Origin: Rhizobiales bacterium Ga0077545
Lineage (GTDB): Bacteria; Pseudomonadota; Alphaproteobacteria; Rhizobiales; Methylopilaceae
Length of the DNA stretch: 64,000 bases
NCBI GenBank assembly: GCA_001464335.1
Contig: LNEV01000016.1
Span: 112,135 to 176,134, forward strand
Reading direction: 5' to 3'
Below the pieces are notes generated by a model. The model had not been told where the DNA came from and made no database searches. It worked only from the letters and a program-made list of their open reading frames with translations. The stretch's first letter is position 1. Each line of letters starts with the position of its first letter. The translations under genes and the position numbers were made by a program. This document shows positions 26,302-37,100 of this stretch, one piece after another.

Positions 26302-28773
26302 ATGCGACGAGGCCACGATCTCATGGGGAAGCGGGGGAAACGCTTTGCGTTCCTGATGGCGACGACCGCCATCATTGCCCCCGGCGAAGCCATGTCGCAG
26401 CCCTTCGCCTTCGCGCTGGCCGGCGAGCCCTATGGCTATGGCTGGGGCGCGGTCTCGCTGGGGCTGCTCTTCGTCACCCTCTCCACCGCCTATCTGTACG
26501 TCCGCCACAAGGCGCGCGCGGGCGTCGCCGAAAGCACGCTGCGGTCCATCGTGGCCGAGCTGCGCGCGCGGCTCGACCGCGCCGAGGCGCTGGTCGGCAC
26601 CGAAAACCAGATCGTCGCCACCTTCGGCGCGAACGGCCGGCCGCCGGAAGTCTCCGGCTCGCTGCCGCCCGACATCAGCGTGCCGCCGGGCAAGAAGGCG
26701 CTCGCCTTCGACACATGGATGACGCCCGACCAGGCGCGGCAGGTGGAGGATCTCGTCGAGGTGCTGCGCCTGCGCGGTGAAGGCTTCGAGGCCGAAATCG
26801 TGACGCGGCGCGGCGAGCACATCGAGATCGGCGGGCGTGCCGTCGGCGGGCAGGCGGTGCTGCGCATCAAGAGCCTCGACGGCGACCGGCTGGCCGTCGC
26901 CGCGATGCAGGCCGAGCAGAACGAGATGCAGCTCGAGCTTGCCCGCTTCCAGTCCCTGCTCGACCGCCTGCCGCAGCCCGCCTGGCTGCGCGACAAGGAC
27001 GGCCGCATCGCCTGGATGAACACCGCCTACACCCGCACTGTGGCCGAAGCCGGCAAGGACGCGACCGCCGGCGCCGACATTCTCGAAGGCCCGGCCCGCA
27101 TCAAGGCGGCGCAGGCGCGGGTGCGCGGCCAGGACTTCCACGAGCGCACACCGGTCGTTACCTCCGGCCAAAGGCGCATGTTCGACGTGTTCGAGACGCC
27201 GCACGAAGGCGGCAGCGCGGGCATCGCCATCGAGGTGACCGAAGTCGAGAAGCTGAAGACCGACCTCGTGCGGCGCGTCGACAGCCATCGCAAGACGCTG
27301 GACGAACTGGCCACGGGCGTTGCCATCTTCGCCGCCGAGGGCCGCCTCGTCTTCCACAACCAGGCCTTCCGCCAGCTCTGGCAGCTCGACACCGCGTTTC
27401 TCGCGCAGGAGCCGACGGACATGGCGATCCTCGACCGCCTGCGCGCCAAGGAATTGCTGGCCGAGCCCGCCGATTTCCGCGCCTGGAAGAACCAGCTCAA
27501 AGAGGCCTATCGCGCCGTCGAGCCGCGCGAGCACTGGTGGCATCTGCCGGACGGGCGCACGCTTCGTGTCGTACAGACGCCGAACCCGGAGGGCGGCGTC
27601 ACCTATCTGTTTGACGACGTCTCCGAGCGCATCAATCTCGAAAGCCGTTACAACGCGCTGACCCGCGTGCAGCGCGAAACGCTGGACCATCTGCGTGACG
27701 CGGTGGCGGTGTTCGGCTCGGACGGGCGCCTCAAGCTGCACAATCCGACCTTCGCCGCCATGTGGAAGCTTCCGGCCGCCGAGCTGGAAAGCCAGCCGCA
27801 CGCCGCCCGCGTCTTCGCCCTCGCCCGCACGCTGCATCAGCCCGAAGAGCCGTGGGAGATGCTGAAGACGGCCGTGACGGCCATTCCCGAAAGCCGCAAG
27901 CCCGTGTTCGGCCGCATCGAGCGTGCGGCGGACGGTGCGGTGATCGACCTCGCCACCATGCCCCTGCCCGACGGCGCGACGCTCGTCACGTTCTCGGACG
28001 TGACCGCCGCGATCTCGGTGGAGCGCGCGCTGACCGAACGCAACGAAGCGCTGGAAGCGGCGGGCCTGCTGAAATCGAATTTCGTGAAGCATGTGTCCTA
28101 CGAGCTGCGCGCGCCGCTGACGAACGTCATCGGCTTCGCCGAGCTTCTGGCCGACGCCTCGACCGGCCCGCTCAACGAGCGTCAGCACGAATACACCGGC
28201 CATATCCGGGAAAGCGCGGCCGGTCTTTACATCATCATCAACGACATTCTCGATCTGGCGACCATCGATGCGGGCGCGATGGAGCTCGATCTGTCGCGCG
28301 TCGACATCCGCTCGGCGGTGGATTCGGCGGTCGAAGGGATTCGCGGTCGGCTGGCCGATACCGGCATCACGCTCGACATCCGCGTGCCGCCCGCCATCGG
28401 CAGCTTCATCGCCGATGAGAAGCGCGTGCGGCAGGTGCTGTTCAACCTGCTGTCCAACGCGGTGGGCTTCAGCCCCGAAGACCGCCCCGTGACGCTGGAA
28501 GCCAAGCGCGGCGAGCGCACCGTGATCTTCCGCGTCTCCGATCAGGGCCGCGGCATCGATCCGGAGCGCATGTCGCAGGTGTTCGAGCGGTTCGAGAGCC
28601 AGACCGAAGGCTCGCGCCATCGCGGCGCCGGGCTGGGCCTGCCCATCGTCCGCAGCTTCGTGGAGCTGCACGGCGGAACGGTCGAGGTGGAATCGCGCCC
28701 CGGCGAGGGCACGACGGTCACATGTATTTTTCCGGCCGATGGTGGCGGAACGAGCCGCATCGCGGCAGAATAG
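26302..28773 (+). CDS. divL: DivL-type PAS sensor kinase with tyrosine in place of phospho-histidine
   Basis: An 823-residue protein: one N-terminal membrane helix (about residues 45-67), several PAS-like regions (including about 225-330, 335-450 and 460-580), a dimerisation helix and an intact ATPase. At the position of the phosphorylated His the sequence is VSYELRAPLTNVIGF, so Tyr600 replaces His, the hallmark of Caulobacter DivL. The N-box NLLSNAVGF, G1 DQGRGID and G2 GAGLGLPIV are present. DivL interacts with DivK and CckA to control CtrA and the cell cycle. It lies after ahcY and 3 bases before tsaE. ATG 26302 or 26323 (MGKRGKR) may be used. Confidence 0.87.
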   Translation: MRRGHDLMGKRGKRFAFLMATTAIIAPGEAMSQPFAFALAGEPYGYGWGAVSLGLLFVTLSTAYLYVRHKARAGVAESTLRSIVAELRARLDRAEALVGTENQIVATFGANGRPPEVSGSLPPDISVPPGKKALAFDTWMTPDQARQVEDLVEVLRLRGEGFEAEIVTRRGEHIEIGGRAVGGQAVLRIKSLDGDRLAVAAMQAEQNEMQLELARFQSLLDRLPQPAWLRDKDGRIAWMNTAYTRTVAEAGKDATAGADILEGPARIKAAQARVRGQDFHERTPVVTSGQRRMFDVFETPHEGGSAGIAIEVTEVEKLKTDLVRRVDSHRKTLDELATGVAIFAAEGRLVFHNQAFRQLWQLDTAFLAQEPTDMAILDRLRAKELLAEPADFRAWKNQLKEAYRAVEPREHWWHLPDGRTLRVVQTPNPEGGVTYLFDDVSERINLESRYNALTRVQRETLDHLRDAVAVFGSDGRLKLHNPTFAAMWKLPAAELESQPHAARVFALARTLHQPEEPWEMLKTAVTAIPESRKPVFGRIERAADGAVIDLATMPLPDGATLVTFSDVTAAISVERALTERNEALEAAGLLKSNFVKHVSYELRAPLTNVIGFAELLADASTGPLNERQHEYTGHIRESAAGLYIIINDILDLATIDAGAMELDLSRVDIRSAVDSAVEGIRGRLADTGITLDIRVPPAIGSFIADEKRVRQVLFNLLSNAVGFSPEDRPVTLEAKRGERTVIFRVSDQGRGIDPERMSQVFERFESQTEGSRHRGAGLGLPIVRSFVELHGGTVEVESRPGEGTTVTCIFPADGGGTSRIAAE

Positions 28774-28776
28774 ACC

Positions 28777-30294
28777 ATGTCTTTCACCGAGGTTCGCTCG
28801 CACCGGCTGGCGCTTTCAAACGAAGCCGCCACAGCGCGTCTTGCGGCAGCGCTTGCTCCCATGTTCATGCCGGGCGACGTCGTCACGCTGACGGGCGATC
28901 TCGGCTCGGGCAAGACGACCTTCGCGCGCTACACGATCCGCCGCCTCGCGGGCGATCCGACGCTGGATGTGCCGAGCCCGACCTTCAGCATCATGCAGCT
29001 CTACGACAGCGCGCAGGGGCGCGTCGTCCATGCCGACCTCTACCGCATCGGCGAAGGCGCGGAACTTGAGGAAATCGGCTGGGAGGAAGCGGGTTCGAAC
29101 GCCATTCTTCTCGTCGAATGGCCCGACCGCGCGGGCGACAATCTTTCCGGCCAGCGGCTCGATCTGATTTTCGAGATCGATTCCGCAAACCCCGCCGGTG
29201 CGCGGCATGTGACGCTCAACGCGCACGGCAACTGGCCCGCGCGCATCGGCCGTGCGCTCGAAATCGCCGCCTTTCTCGAAAAAGCGGGCTGGGGCGGCGC
29301 GCGGCGCCAGCATCTGCAGGGCGATGCAAGCTCGCGCCGCTATGAGCGCCTGATCGACCGGGGCCGCAGCGCCATTCTGATGGACGCGCCGAAAAAGCCC
29401 GACGGCCCCCCAATCCGCGACGGCAAGCCGTACAGCCGCATCGCAAAGCTCGCCGAGGACGTTCTGCCCTTCGCCGCCATGGCGCGCGGGTTGAAGGCGG
29501 AGGGTTTTTCGGCGCCGGACCTGCTCGCCCATGACCTCAAGCGCGGCATCCTCCTCGTCGAGGATTTCGGGCCGGAAGGCGTGGTTGCCGACGGCGCGCA
29601 TGTGCCCGAGCGCATGGAGATGGCGATTGACGTGCTTGCCGCGCTGCACACGCGCAACCTACCGCAGGCGATCGCCGTCGAGGACGAGATTCATTCCATT
29701 CCGCCCTACGATCTCGATGCGCTGCTGATCGAGACCGAACTCCTGCTCGACTGGTATCTGCCGCATGTCGGCGTGAAACTTGCGCCCGAGCACCGGGCGC
29801 GGTTCGTCGATCTGTGGACACGTGTCCTGACGCCAATCGCCAATGCGCCAGGCACCTGGACCCTGCGCGACTATCACTCGCCCAATCTGATGTGGCTGCC
29901 CGAACGGACGGATGTGGAGCGGATCGGGCTTCTCGACTTCCAGGACACGGTGATCGGCCATCCGGCCTATGACGTGGTCTCGCTGCTGCAGGATGCGCGT
30001 CTGGACGTGCCCGAGGGTTCGGAAATGCTTTTGCTGACGCGCTATGTGAAGGCACGCCGCAAGGCCGATCCGTTCTTCGACCCGCTCGCCTTTGCCGGGG
30101 CCTATGCCGTGCTCGGCGCGCAGCGGGCAACCAAGATTCTGGGTATTTTCGTGCGGCTTTCCGTGCGTGACGGCAAGAAAGCCTATCTCCAGCATCTGCC
30201 GCGCCTTGCGCGCTATCTCGACCGCGATCTGGCGCATCCGGCACTGTCGGACCTGCGCGATTTTTATCTTTCCGCCGTGAGGCCGCGACGGTGA
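28777..30294 (+). CDS. tsaE: TsaE-AmgK fusion: tRNA t6A ATPase plus cell-wall sugar kinase
   Basis: A 505-residue two-domain protein. Residues 1-155 are TsaE, with Walker A GDLGSGKTT at 40-48 and the VPSPTFSIMQLY and HADLYRIG motifs, the ATPase needed for tRNA t6A37 formation. Residues of about 165-505 are an aminoglycoside-phosphotransferase-fold kinase with RDYHSPNLMW (catalytic Asp365) and LLDFQD for metal binding. The next gene is a MurU-type nucleotidyltransferase, so the kinase is best read as AmgK, which phosphorylates N-acetylmuramate or N-acetylglucosamine during peptidoglycan recycling. Its stop overlaps the murU GTG. Confidence 0.9.
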   Translation: MSFTEVRSHRLALSNEAATARLAAALAPMFMPGDVVTLTGDLGSGKTTFARYTIRRLAGDPTLDVPSPTFSIMQLYDSAQGRVVHADLYRIGEGAELEEIGWEEAGSNAILLVEWPDRAGDNLSGQRLDLIFEIDSANPAGARHVTLNAHGNWPARIGRALEIAAFLEKAGWGGARRQHLQGDASSRRYERLIDRGRSAILMDAPKKPDGPPIRDGKPYSRIAKLAEDVLPFAAMARGLKAEGFSAPDLLAHDLKRGILLVEDFGPEGVVADGAHVPERMEMAIDVLAALHTRNLPQAIAVEDEIHSIPPYDLDALLIETELLLDWYLPHVGVKLAPEHRARFVDLWTRVLTPIANAPGTWTLRDYHSPNLMWLPERTDVERIGLLDFQDTVIGHPAYDVVSLLQDARLDVPEGSEMLLLTRYVKARRKADPFFDPLAFAGAYAVLGAQRATKILGIFVRLSVRDGKKAYLQHLPRLARYLDRDLAHPALSDLRDFYLSAVRPRR

Positions 30295-31010
30295 CGACAC
30301 CCGACCGCGCCATGGTGCTGGCCGCAGGCCTCGGCACGCGCATGAAACCGCTGACGGAAAAACTGCCCAAACCGCTGGTGCGCGTGGCGGGCCGACCGCT
30401 GGTCGATCATGTGCTCGACCGCCTTGCGGAGGCAGGCGTTGCAACCGCCGTCGCCAATGTGCACCACCACGCCGATCTTCTAGAAGACCACCTGAAGACC
30501 CGCGCCGCGCCGAAGATCGTCATCTCCGACGAGCGGGACAGGCTTCTGGATTCCGGCGGCGGCGTGAAGAAGGCGCTCGGAACATTGGGCGCTGCGCCCT
30601 TCTTCGCCATCAATGCCGACACGATCTGGATCGAGGGGTTTTCCGCCAATCTGGCGCGCCTTGCGCGGGCCTTCGACCCGGCGCGTATGGACGCCATTCT
30701 TCTGCTCGCCGCAACGGCAACGAGCATCGGCTATGACGGACGGGGCGATTTCCTGCTCGATCAGGAAGGCCGCCTGACGCGGCGCCCCGAACGCACCGTG
30801 ACGCCGTTCGTCTATGCGGGTGCGGCCATCCTGCGGCCGGAGCTGTTTGCCGACACGCCGGACGGTGCCTTCTCGCTCAACCTGCTGTTCGACCGCGCCA
30901 TCGCACAACAACGCCTGTTCGGCCTCAGGCTCGACGGCCTCTGGATGCATGTCGGTACGCCTGAAGCCATTGCCGAGGCCGAGGACTGCTATGCAAAAAG
31001 CACGTCCTGA
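30291..31010 (+). CDS. murU: N-acetylmuramate 1-phosphate uridylyltransferase
   Basis: A 239-residue nucleotidyltransferase that converts MurNAc 1-phosphate to UDP-MurNAc. The signature AAGLGTRMKPLTEKLPKPLV is at 11-30, DSGGGVKKAL follows in the middle, and FAINADTIW carries the metal Asp. The start is GTG 30291, overlapping the fusion gene stop as GTGA. Together with the AmgK domain upstream this gives the fosfomycin-bypassing recycling route known from Pseudomonas and found in many alphaproteobacteria. Mannose-1-phosphate guanylyltransferase activity is the alternative reading for the family. Confidence 0.86.
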   Translation: MTTPDRAMVLAAGLGTRMKPLTEKLPKPLVRVAGRPLVDHVLDRLAEAGVATAVANVHHHADLLEDHLKTRAAPKIVISDERDRLLDSGGGVKKALGTLGAAPFFAINADTIWIEGFSANLARLARAFDPARMDAILLLAATATSIGYDGRGDFLLDQEGRLTRRPERTVTPFVYAGAAILRPELFADTPDGAFSLNLLFDRAIAQQRLFGLRLDGLWMHVGTPEAIAEAEDCYAKSTS

Positions 31011-34000
31011 TGGCCTGAGGACACGACCCTTCCTGCTGTCGGTTCCGGCGGGCGTTCCGTTTCTGAGAGCGATCGCGCAGGGCCTGCTCGACGGCGGCCT
31101 GATCGGGCATGGTTTTCCGGGACTTCGCAGCGATCCGCTGGCGCTGTCGGATGTGCGGATTTTTCTGCCGACGCAGCGCGCGGCAACTGAGCTTCGAAAA
31201 ATCTTCGTCGATGAAATGAACGGCGCGGCGGTTCTGCCGCGCATTGAGGCGCTCGGCGATTACGACGAAGACGAAGACGCGTTCGAGCCGCTCGAGGAAG
31301 GCGGCGAGGAGCTTCTGCCTGCCCTTGGCGAGACCGAGCGCAGGCTTGTTCTGGCGCGCCTGATCCGAACCTGGGCGACGACACTTGCCCGCACGATGAA
31401 GGACAGCGATGGCGAGGCCGAACTGATCTCGACGACGCCATCGGAGGCGATTTCGCTGGCCATCGAGCTTGGGCGCCTGATCGACAGCTTCGACACCGAG
31501 GGCGCGGATTGGACGAAGATCGCACCGCTCATTCCGCCGGAACACGACACTGTCTGGCGCATGACCGGCGAGTTTCTCGATCTTGCTGCCAAGGTGTGGC
31601 CCGCCTTTCTGGCCGAGCAGAACAAGATCGGCGCCGCGGACCGCAAGAACCGGCAGTTGCGGCTTCTGGCCGAGCGGTTCGCGCAGACCGTACCGACATC
31701 TCCGGTGATCGTCGCGGGTTCGACCGGCTCGAACCCCGCGACGGTGGAACTGATGGAGATCGTCAGCCGCCTGCCGAACGGCGCGGTGATCCTGCAGGGG
31801 CTCGATGTTCTGGCCGATGACGCCGCGTGGGACGAGATCGGCGGGGGCGTTCATGCCGATCCCGTTCCTCCGCATGTCTGGACACATCCGCAATATGGCT
31901 TTCATCGCCTGCTGCGGACGCTCGGAATCCAGCGCGGTGAAATCGGCGTTCTCGGCCAGGAAGACAGGACGCGCGATGCGCGGCGTGCGCTCGTCTCTGC
32001 CGCGCTCCTGCCCTCCGACCTGACGGACCGCTGGGCCGGCCTTCGCATGGACGCGAAAACCGCGCTCGGCGGCGTGAGCCTGATCGAGGCAGCCAACGAG
32101 CGTGAAGAAGCGCTGGCGATTGCCGTTTGCCTTGTCGAGGCGCTGCGCGACGACCGCAGGGCCGCGCTCGTCACGCCCGACCGGCCGCTCGCGCGGCGTG
32201 TCGCGGCGGAGCTGCGGCGCTGGGGCGTGGAGGCCGAGGATACGGCCGGTCTTCCGCTGGCGGACAGCGAAGCGGGCATTCTCGCGCGGCTCATCGCGGA
32301 GGCCGCCGTCGCGCAGCTCGCGCCGGATGCGCTTCTGCCGATGCTGCGCCATCCCGATGCGCGCTTCGGCCTCGACGCGGACATTCTGAGACGCGCGGCG
32401 GATGCGTTCGAATTGGGCGTGCTGCGCGGCGCCGCGCCGCCGCCCGGTCTGGATGGTCTGACGCGCAAGCTTGCTCTGGAACGCGCCGCAAGCGACGTGG
32501 AACGGCGCTTCTGGCATCCGGGCAAAAAGGCGCTGGACGATACGCGCTGGGAGATGGCATCCGATCTCCTCACCCGGGTCCATACGGCCCTGGAACCTCT
32601 CTGCCTGCTCGGCAGCGGAAGCCGCGAGGCCCCGCTCTCCGACATCGTGCGCGCGCACCGCGATGCGATAAAGGCGGTTGCGGCACGCGCCGAGACGGAC
32701 ACGAAAGCGAATGACGAAAACGCGGGCGCGCTTTTCGACATCTTTGCGGAAGTGCTCGGCGAGCCGACACGCAAGGACGAAAACAGCGGCGAGGCGCCGG
32801 GGACATCGGGTGAGCATGCGCGTGCGTCGCTGTTGCGGCTTTCCGATTATCCCTCCGTCTTCAAGGCGCTGTTGCGCGGGAAAACGGCGCGTGCGCGCGG
32901 TGCTCTGCATCCGCGCCTTCGCATTCTCGGCACGCTCGAAGCGCGTCTTCTCGGCTTCGACCGCGTCGTGCTCGGCGGGCTGAACGAGACGACCTGGCCC
33001 GCGCAGACGAAGAACGACGCGTTTCTCTCGCGCCCGATGCGCGGCGCGCTCGGCCTGCCGCCGCCCGAATGGCGCGTCGGCCTGTCCGCACACGATTTCG
33101 AACAGGCGCTCGGCGGCATGGATGTGGTCCTGACACGCGCAAGGAAAGCCGGCGGCGCCCCGAGCGTTGCCGCGCGCTGGCTGCAGCGGCTTGAGGCCTT
33201 GTCGGGCGAGGCGTGGAACGAGGTTTCCGCGCGCGGCGATGCGGTTCTGAACATGGCGCGCGCGCTTGACGACACGCAAGGCCGGCGGCCGCCGCTGCGC
33301 GGCCCGACGCCGCGACCGGCGCGGGAACTTCGGCCTGTGCGCCTCAGCGTGACCGAGGTGGAGACCCTGATCCGCGATCCTTACGCCGTTTATGCCAAAC
33401 ATGTGCTGCGCCTGCAGCCGCTGGAGGCAGTCGGCGCGACGCCCGAAGCCTCCGATCGCGGCAACATCATCCACGATGCGCTGGCGGAATTCACCGCGAC
33501 GCAGAACGTGCATGCGCCGGATGCGGCAGAGAAGCTGATCGCCATCGGCCGCGAGGGTTTCCTCCCCTATCTCGATTTTCCAGATGTGCAGGCGCTGTGG
33601 TGGCCGCGCTTCGAGCGCATCGCGCACTGGTTCGTGGACTGGGAGCGCAAAAGAACAGGCATTGCACGCACCTACAGCGAACAGCGCGGCGCGCTCCAGT
33701 TCGACACCTCGGCGGGCCGCACGTTTACGCTCGGCGGCCGCGCCGACCGGCTCGATGCGCTGGAGACCGGCGATTATTCCGTGCTCGATTACAAGACGGG
33801 GCAGCCGCCGGGGGACAAGGAAGTGATCGCGGGCTTTGCACCGCAATTGCCGCTTGAGGCGGCCATTCTGGCGCAGAGCGGGTTCGAGCAGGTGCCACCC
33901 GGCCCGGCGCGCGATTTCGTCTATGTGCGGCTGACCGGGCAAAGCGAAGCGGGTCTCGTCAAGACCATCGACCTCAAGGGGAGGACGCCGACCGAAGTTG

Positions 34001-34194
34001 CCGATGAGCGGCTCGCCAGACTGAAGGAACTCATCGACCTGTACGAACAGGAGGATACGCCCTACCGCTCGCACACCTATCCGAAATTTGCGCGGCGCGT
34101 CAGCGGTCCTTACGATCATCTGGCACGGTATGCGGAATGGTCGGTGGCGCCGGATGCCGACGAGAACGGCGAGGCCAATGGCGATGGCGCGTAA
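30991..34194 (+). CDS. addB: Double-strand break repair protein AddB
   Basis: A 1067-residue subunit of the AddAB helicase-nuclease, which resects double-strand breaks for RecA. ATG 30991 lies within the end of murU (20-base overlap). The N-terminal part is a degenerate helicase core without a clean Walker A, as in the alphaproteobacterial form. The C-terminal PD-(D/E)xK nuclease has LDYKTG with Asp933 and Lys935. It is followed by addA with an 11-base overlap. Confidence 0.93.
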   Translation: MQKARPDGLRTRPFLLSVPAGVPFLRAIAQGLLDGGLIGHGFPGLRSDPLALSDVRIFLPTQRAATELRKIFVDEMNGAAVLPRIEALGDYDEDEDAFEPLEEGGEELLPALGETERRLVLARLIRTWATTLARTMKDSDGEAELISTTPSEAISLAIELGRLIDSFDTEGADWTKIAPLIPPEHDTVWRMTGEFLDLAAKVWPAFLAEQNKIGAADRKNRQLRLLAERFAQTVPTSPVIVAGSTGSNPATVELMEIVSRLPNGAVILQGLDVLADDAAWDEIGGGVHADPVPPHVWTHPQYGFHRLLRTLGIQRGEIGVLGQEDRTRDARRALVSAALLPSDLTDRWAGLRMDAKTALGGVSLIEAANEREEALAIAVCLVEALRDDRRAALVTPDRPLARRVAAELRRWGVEAEDTAGLPLADSEAGILARLIAEAAVAQLAPDALLPMLRHPDARFGLDADILRRAADAFELGVLRGAAPPPGLDGLTRKLALERAASDVERRFWHPGKKALDDTRWEMASDLLTRVHTALEPLCLLGSGSREAPLSDIVRAHRDAIKAVAARAETDTKANDENAGALFDIFAEVLGEPTRKDENSGEAPGTSGEHARASLLRLSDYPSVFKALLRGKTARARGALHPRLRILGTLEARLLGFDRVVLGGLNETTWPAQTKNDAFLSRPMRGALGLPPPEWRVGLSAHDFEQALGGMDVVLTRARKAGGAPSVAARWLQRLEALSGEAWNEVSARGDAVLNMARALDDTQGRRPPLRGPTPRPARELRPVRLSVTEVETLIRDPYAVYAKHVLRLQPLEAVGATPEASDRGNIIHDALAEFTATQNVHAPDAAEKLIAIGREGFLPYLDFPDVQALWWPRFERIAHWFVDWERKRTGIARTYSEQRGALQFDTSAGRTFTLGGRADRLDALETGDYSVLDYKTGQPPGDKEVIAGFAPQLPLEAAILAQSGFEQVPPGPARDFVYVRLTGQSEAGLVKTIDLKGRTPTEVADERLARLKELIDLYEQEDTPYRSHTYPKFARRVSGPYDHLARYAEWSVAPDADENGEANGDGA

Positions 34195-37100
34195 ACTTTT
34201 GCCCTCACCCGAAACCGTTGCGCGCCAGCGCCGCGCCGCCGATCCTTCGGCCTCGGCCTGGGTGTCGGCAAATGCCGGGTCCGGCAAGACCTATGTGCTG
34301 GCCAACCGCGTGATCCGTCTGCTGCTGTCGGGCGTCGCGCCCTCGCGCATTCTCTGCCTCACCTTTACCAAGGCGGCGGCGGCGCATATGTCGAACACGG
34401 TGTTCAAGCGTCTCGCTGCATGGGCGGTGGCCGACGATGCGAGCTTGCGCGCCGCGCTCACGGAGCTTGGCGAAGACGCCTCAGACACCGCACTGCCGCC
34501 CCGCGCGCGGCGGCTTTTTGCACGCGCGCTCGACACACCCGGCGGGCTGAAGGTTCTGACCATACACGCGTTCTGCGAACGCATCTTGCATCAGTTTCCG
34601 TTCGAAGCACGCGTGCCTGCCGCCTTCAGCGTGCTCGACGACCGGCTGCGCGCCGATCTCGTGGCCGCCGCGCGCGATGACGTGCTGATGCTGGCGGCGG
34701 ACAAGAGCGATGCCGCACTCGCGCAGGCGCTGTCGCGCCTTGTCGGCGAGGTGAGCGATGCGACGTTCGGCAAGGCGCTGAATGAGGTTCTGTGGCAGGG
34801 CGAGCATCTTGCCGATCTGATGCGCCCGGAGGGTGCAGATGCGCGCGCGCGGGTCGAGACGCGGCTGCAACGCGCGCTCGGGGTCGGACAGGGCCAGAGC
34901 GTTGCGGCGATCGACGCCGAAATTCTGGACGCGGGCATTCCGCAGCGCATCTGGGCCGAACTGACCGGATGGCTGCGCAGCGGCGGCAAGAGCGACGGCG
35001 ATCTGGCCGAATGTCTTGTGTCGGCGGCAAGCGAGACGAACAACGACTTGCGGCGCACGCTCTATCTCGGTCTGTGCCTGACGAAAGATTTGAAGCCCCG
35101 TTCGGACAGAGCGTTCGTCACCAAGAAGCTGCGCGACACGAGACCCGATCTGTACAATATTCTGCTCGATGAACGCGCGCGGCTTGGCGAGCTGATCGAA
35201 CAGCGCCGCGCCGCGGCCACGGCCGAGCGCAGCTTCGCGCTTCTCACCGTCGCCGACGCCATCTGGACGCGCTACAGCGCCGAGAAGGCACGACGCGGGG
35301 CGCTCGACTTCTCCGATCTGATTTCCGCGACCGGGCGGCTCCTGAAGGATCACGGCGCGGCCTGGGTGCATTTCAAGCTCGACCAGGGCATCGACCATGT
35401 GCTGGTCGACGAGGCGCAGGACACATCGCCCGACCAATGGGCAATCGTGCAGCTTCTGACCTCCGAATTCACGGCGGGCGCGGGGGCGCGCGAGGGCGTA
35501 CGCACGGTGTTCGCGGTCGGCGACGAGAAGCAGTCGATCTTCGGCTTTCAGGGCGCGGCGCCGGAAATGTTCGCGCGCGTGCGGAGCGATTATGCGCGGC
35601 TGCACCGCGAGGCAGTGCTGGATTTTCATGTCGAACCGCTGACGCAGAGTTTCCGCACGACGCAGGACGTTCTCACCTCTGTCGATGAGGTGTTTTCGCG
35701 GCCCGAAGCCTTTACCGGCCTTCAGTCCGACAATGTGGGCCCGCAGCACGAGACGGCGCGCGTGGATGCGCCGGGCGAGGTACAGGTGTGGCCGCTGATC
35801 GAGCCGGATGCGGAAGACGATGCGGACAAGCCCTGGTTTCTGCCGCTCGACAGCGAGGCCGAAAAGAGCCCCCTGATGCGCCACGCGCAGCGCATCGCCG
35901 ATGCCGTCAAGGGCTGGACCGAGGGACGCGACGCTTTGGGACCGTGCGAGCCGATCAGCGAAGGACAGATCCTCATTCTCGTGCGCAGCCGCGGCGCGCT
36001 GTTCGAGGCCATTCTGCGCGAGTTGAAGAACCGCAATCTGAAGGTCGCGGGCGCGGACCGTCTGGACATCGGAAAGCACATCGCCGTGCTCGATCTTCTT
36101 GCGCTGGCGGATGCGATCCTGCTGCCGTCCGACGATCTGCAACTTGCCTCGGTGCTGAAAAGCCCGCTTTTCGGCATGGACGACGAGGATCTGATGCGGA
36201 TTGCGCCGGGACGCAGGGGCAGCCTGCGCGGCGCATTGCGCGGAACGCCCGAGGACGACAGGCTTGTCGATTTCAGCCGTCTGGCGCGGCGTCTGCGCCC
36301 ATTCGATTTCTACGCGCATGTGTTGGGCGCGGGCGGCGGGCGCAAAGCGTTTCGCGCGCGGCTCGGCCATGAGGTCGACGACGTGCTCGATGAATTTCTG
36401 CGCCTTGCCATGACCTATGGCGAGAACGAGACGGCGACGCTCGCAGGCTTCGCCGCGTGGATGCGCGCCGCCCCTGCTGAGATCAAACGCGACCTCGAAA
36501 CGGCGGGCGAGGATGTGCGCGTCATGACCGTACACGGCTCGAAAGGGCTTGAGGCAAAGCTCGTTGTTCTGGCGGATTTCGGCGCCGAGCGTGCCGGAAC
36601 GCTAGCGCCGTCCATCTACTCACCCGACGAGCCGGACCGGCGCGCGGACGAGGCGGAACTTCTGGTCTGGTCGCTGCGCACCAAGGACGATCCCGATGTC
36701 ATCCGGCAGGCGCGCGAGGCCGAGAAGGAGCGCGAGCGCGGCGAACACCGGCGCCTTCTCTATGTCGGGCTGACACGCGCCGAGGACCGGCTCGTCATCG
36801 CCGCCCATGCGGGCAAGCGCCCGCGCCATGACGGCTCCTGGCACAGGCTTGTGACGGAGGCTTTGGGCGCGCCGTTCTCCGAGGAGCATGAGGTGCCCGC
36901 GCTCGGCGGCACGGTTCTCGTCCGCCGCGGCGCTCCCCTGCCCATGACTGAGCCGAAGGCGCCCAAAGCGCACGAATTAGCGCTTCTGCCCGGTTGGCTG
37001 TTCGCGCCTTTGCCGAAGGAGCGCGCCGAGGCGGAGTTTGCGGCCCCCTCCCGCGCGCTGGAACATGCGTTTTCCGGAGCGGCCTCCCCGCGCGGCGAGA

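Noticed and set aside
24289..28803. A 1504-codon open frame on the minus strand opposite ahcY and divL
   Set aside because: It is the antisense shadow of two certain genes in GC-rich DNA, with a low-complexity Arg/Ala/Gly/His product and no domain.
30925..34287. An 1120-codon open frame on the minus strand opposite addB
   Set aside because: The plus strand encodes AddB with nuclease motif DYKTG; the antisense product has no recognisable motif and is Arg-rich.
34481..36535. A 684-codon minus-strand frame opposite addA
   Set aside because: Antisense to the helicase motifs of AddA; no family resemblance.
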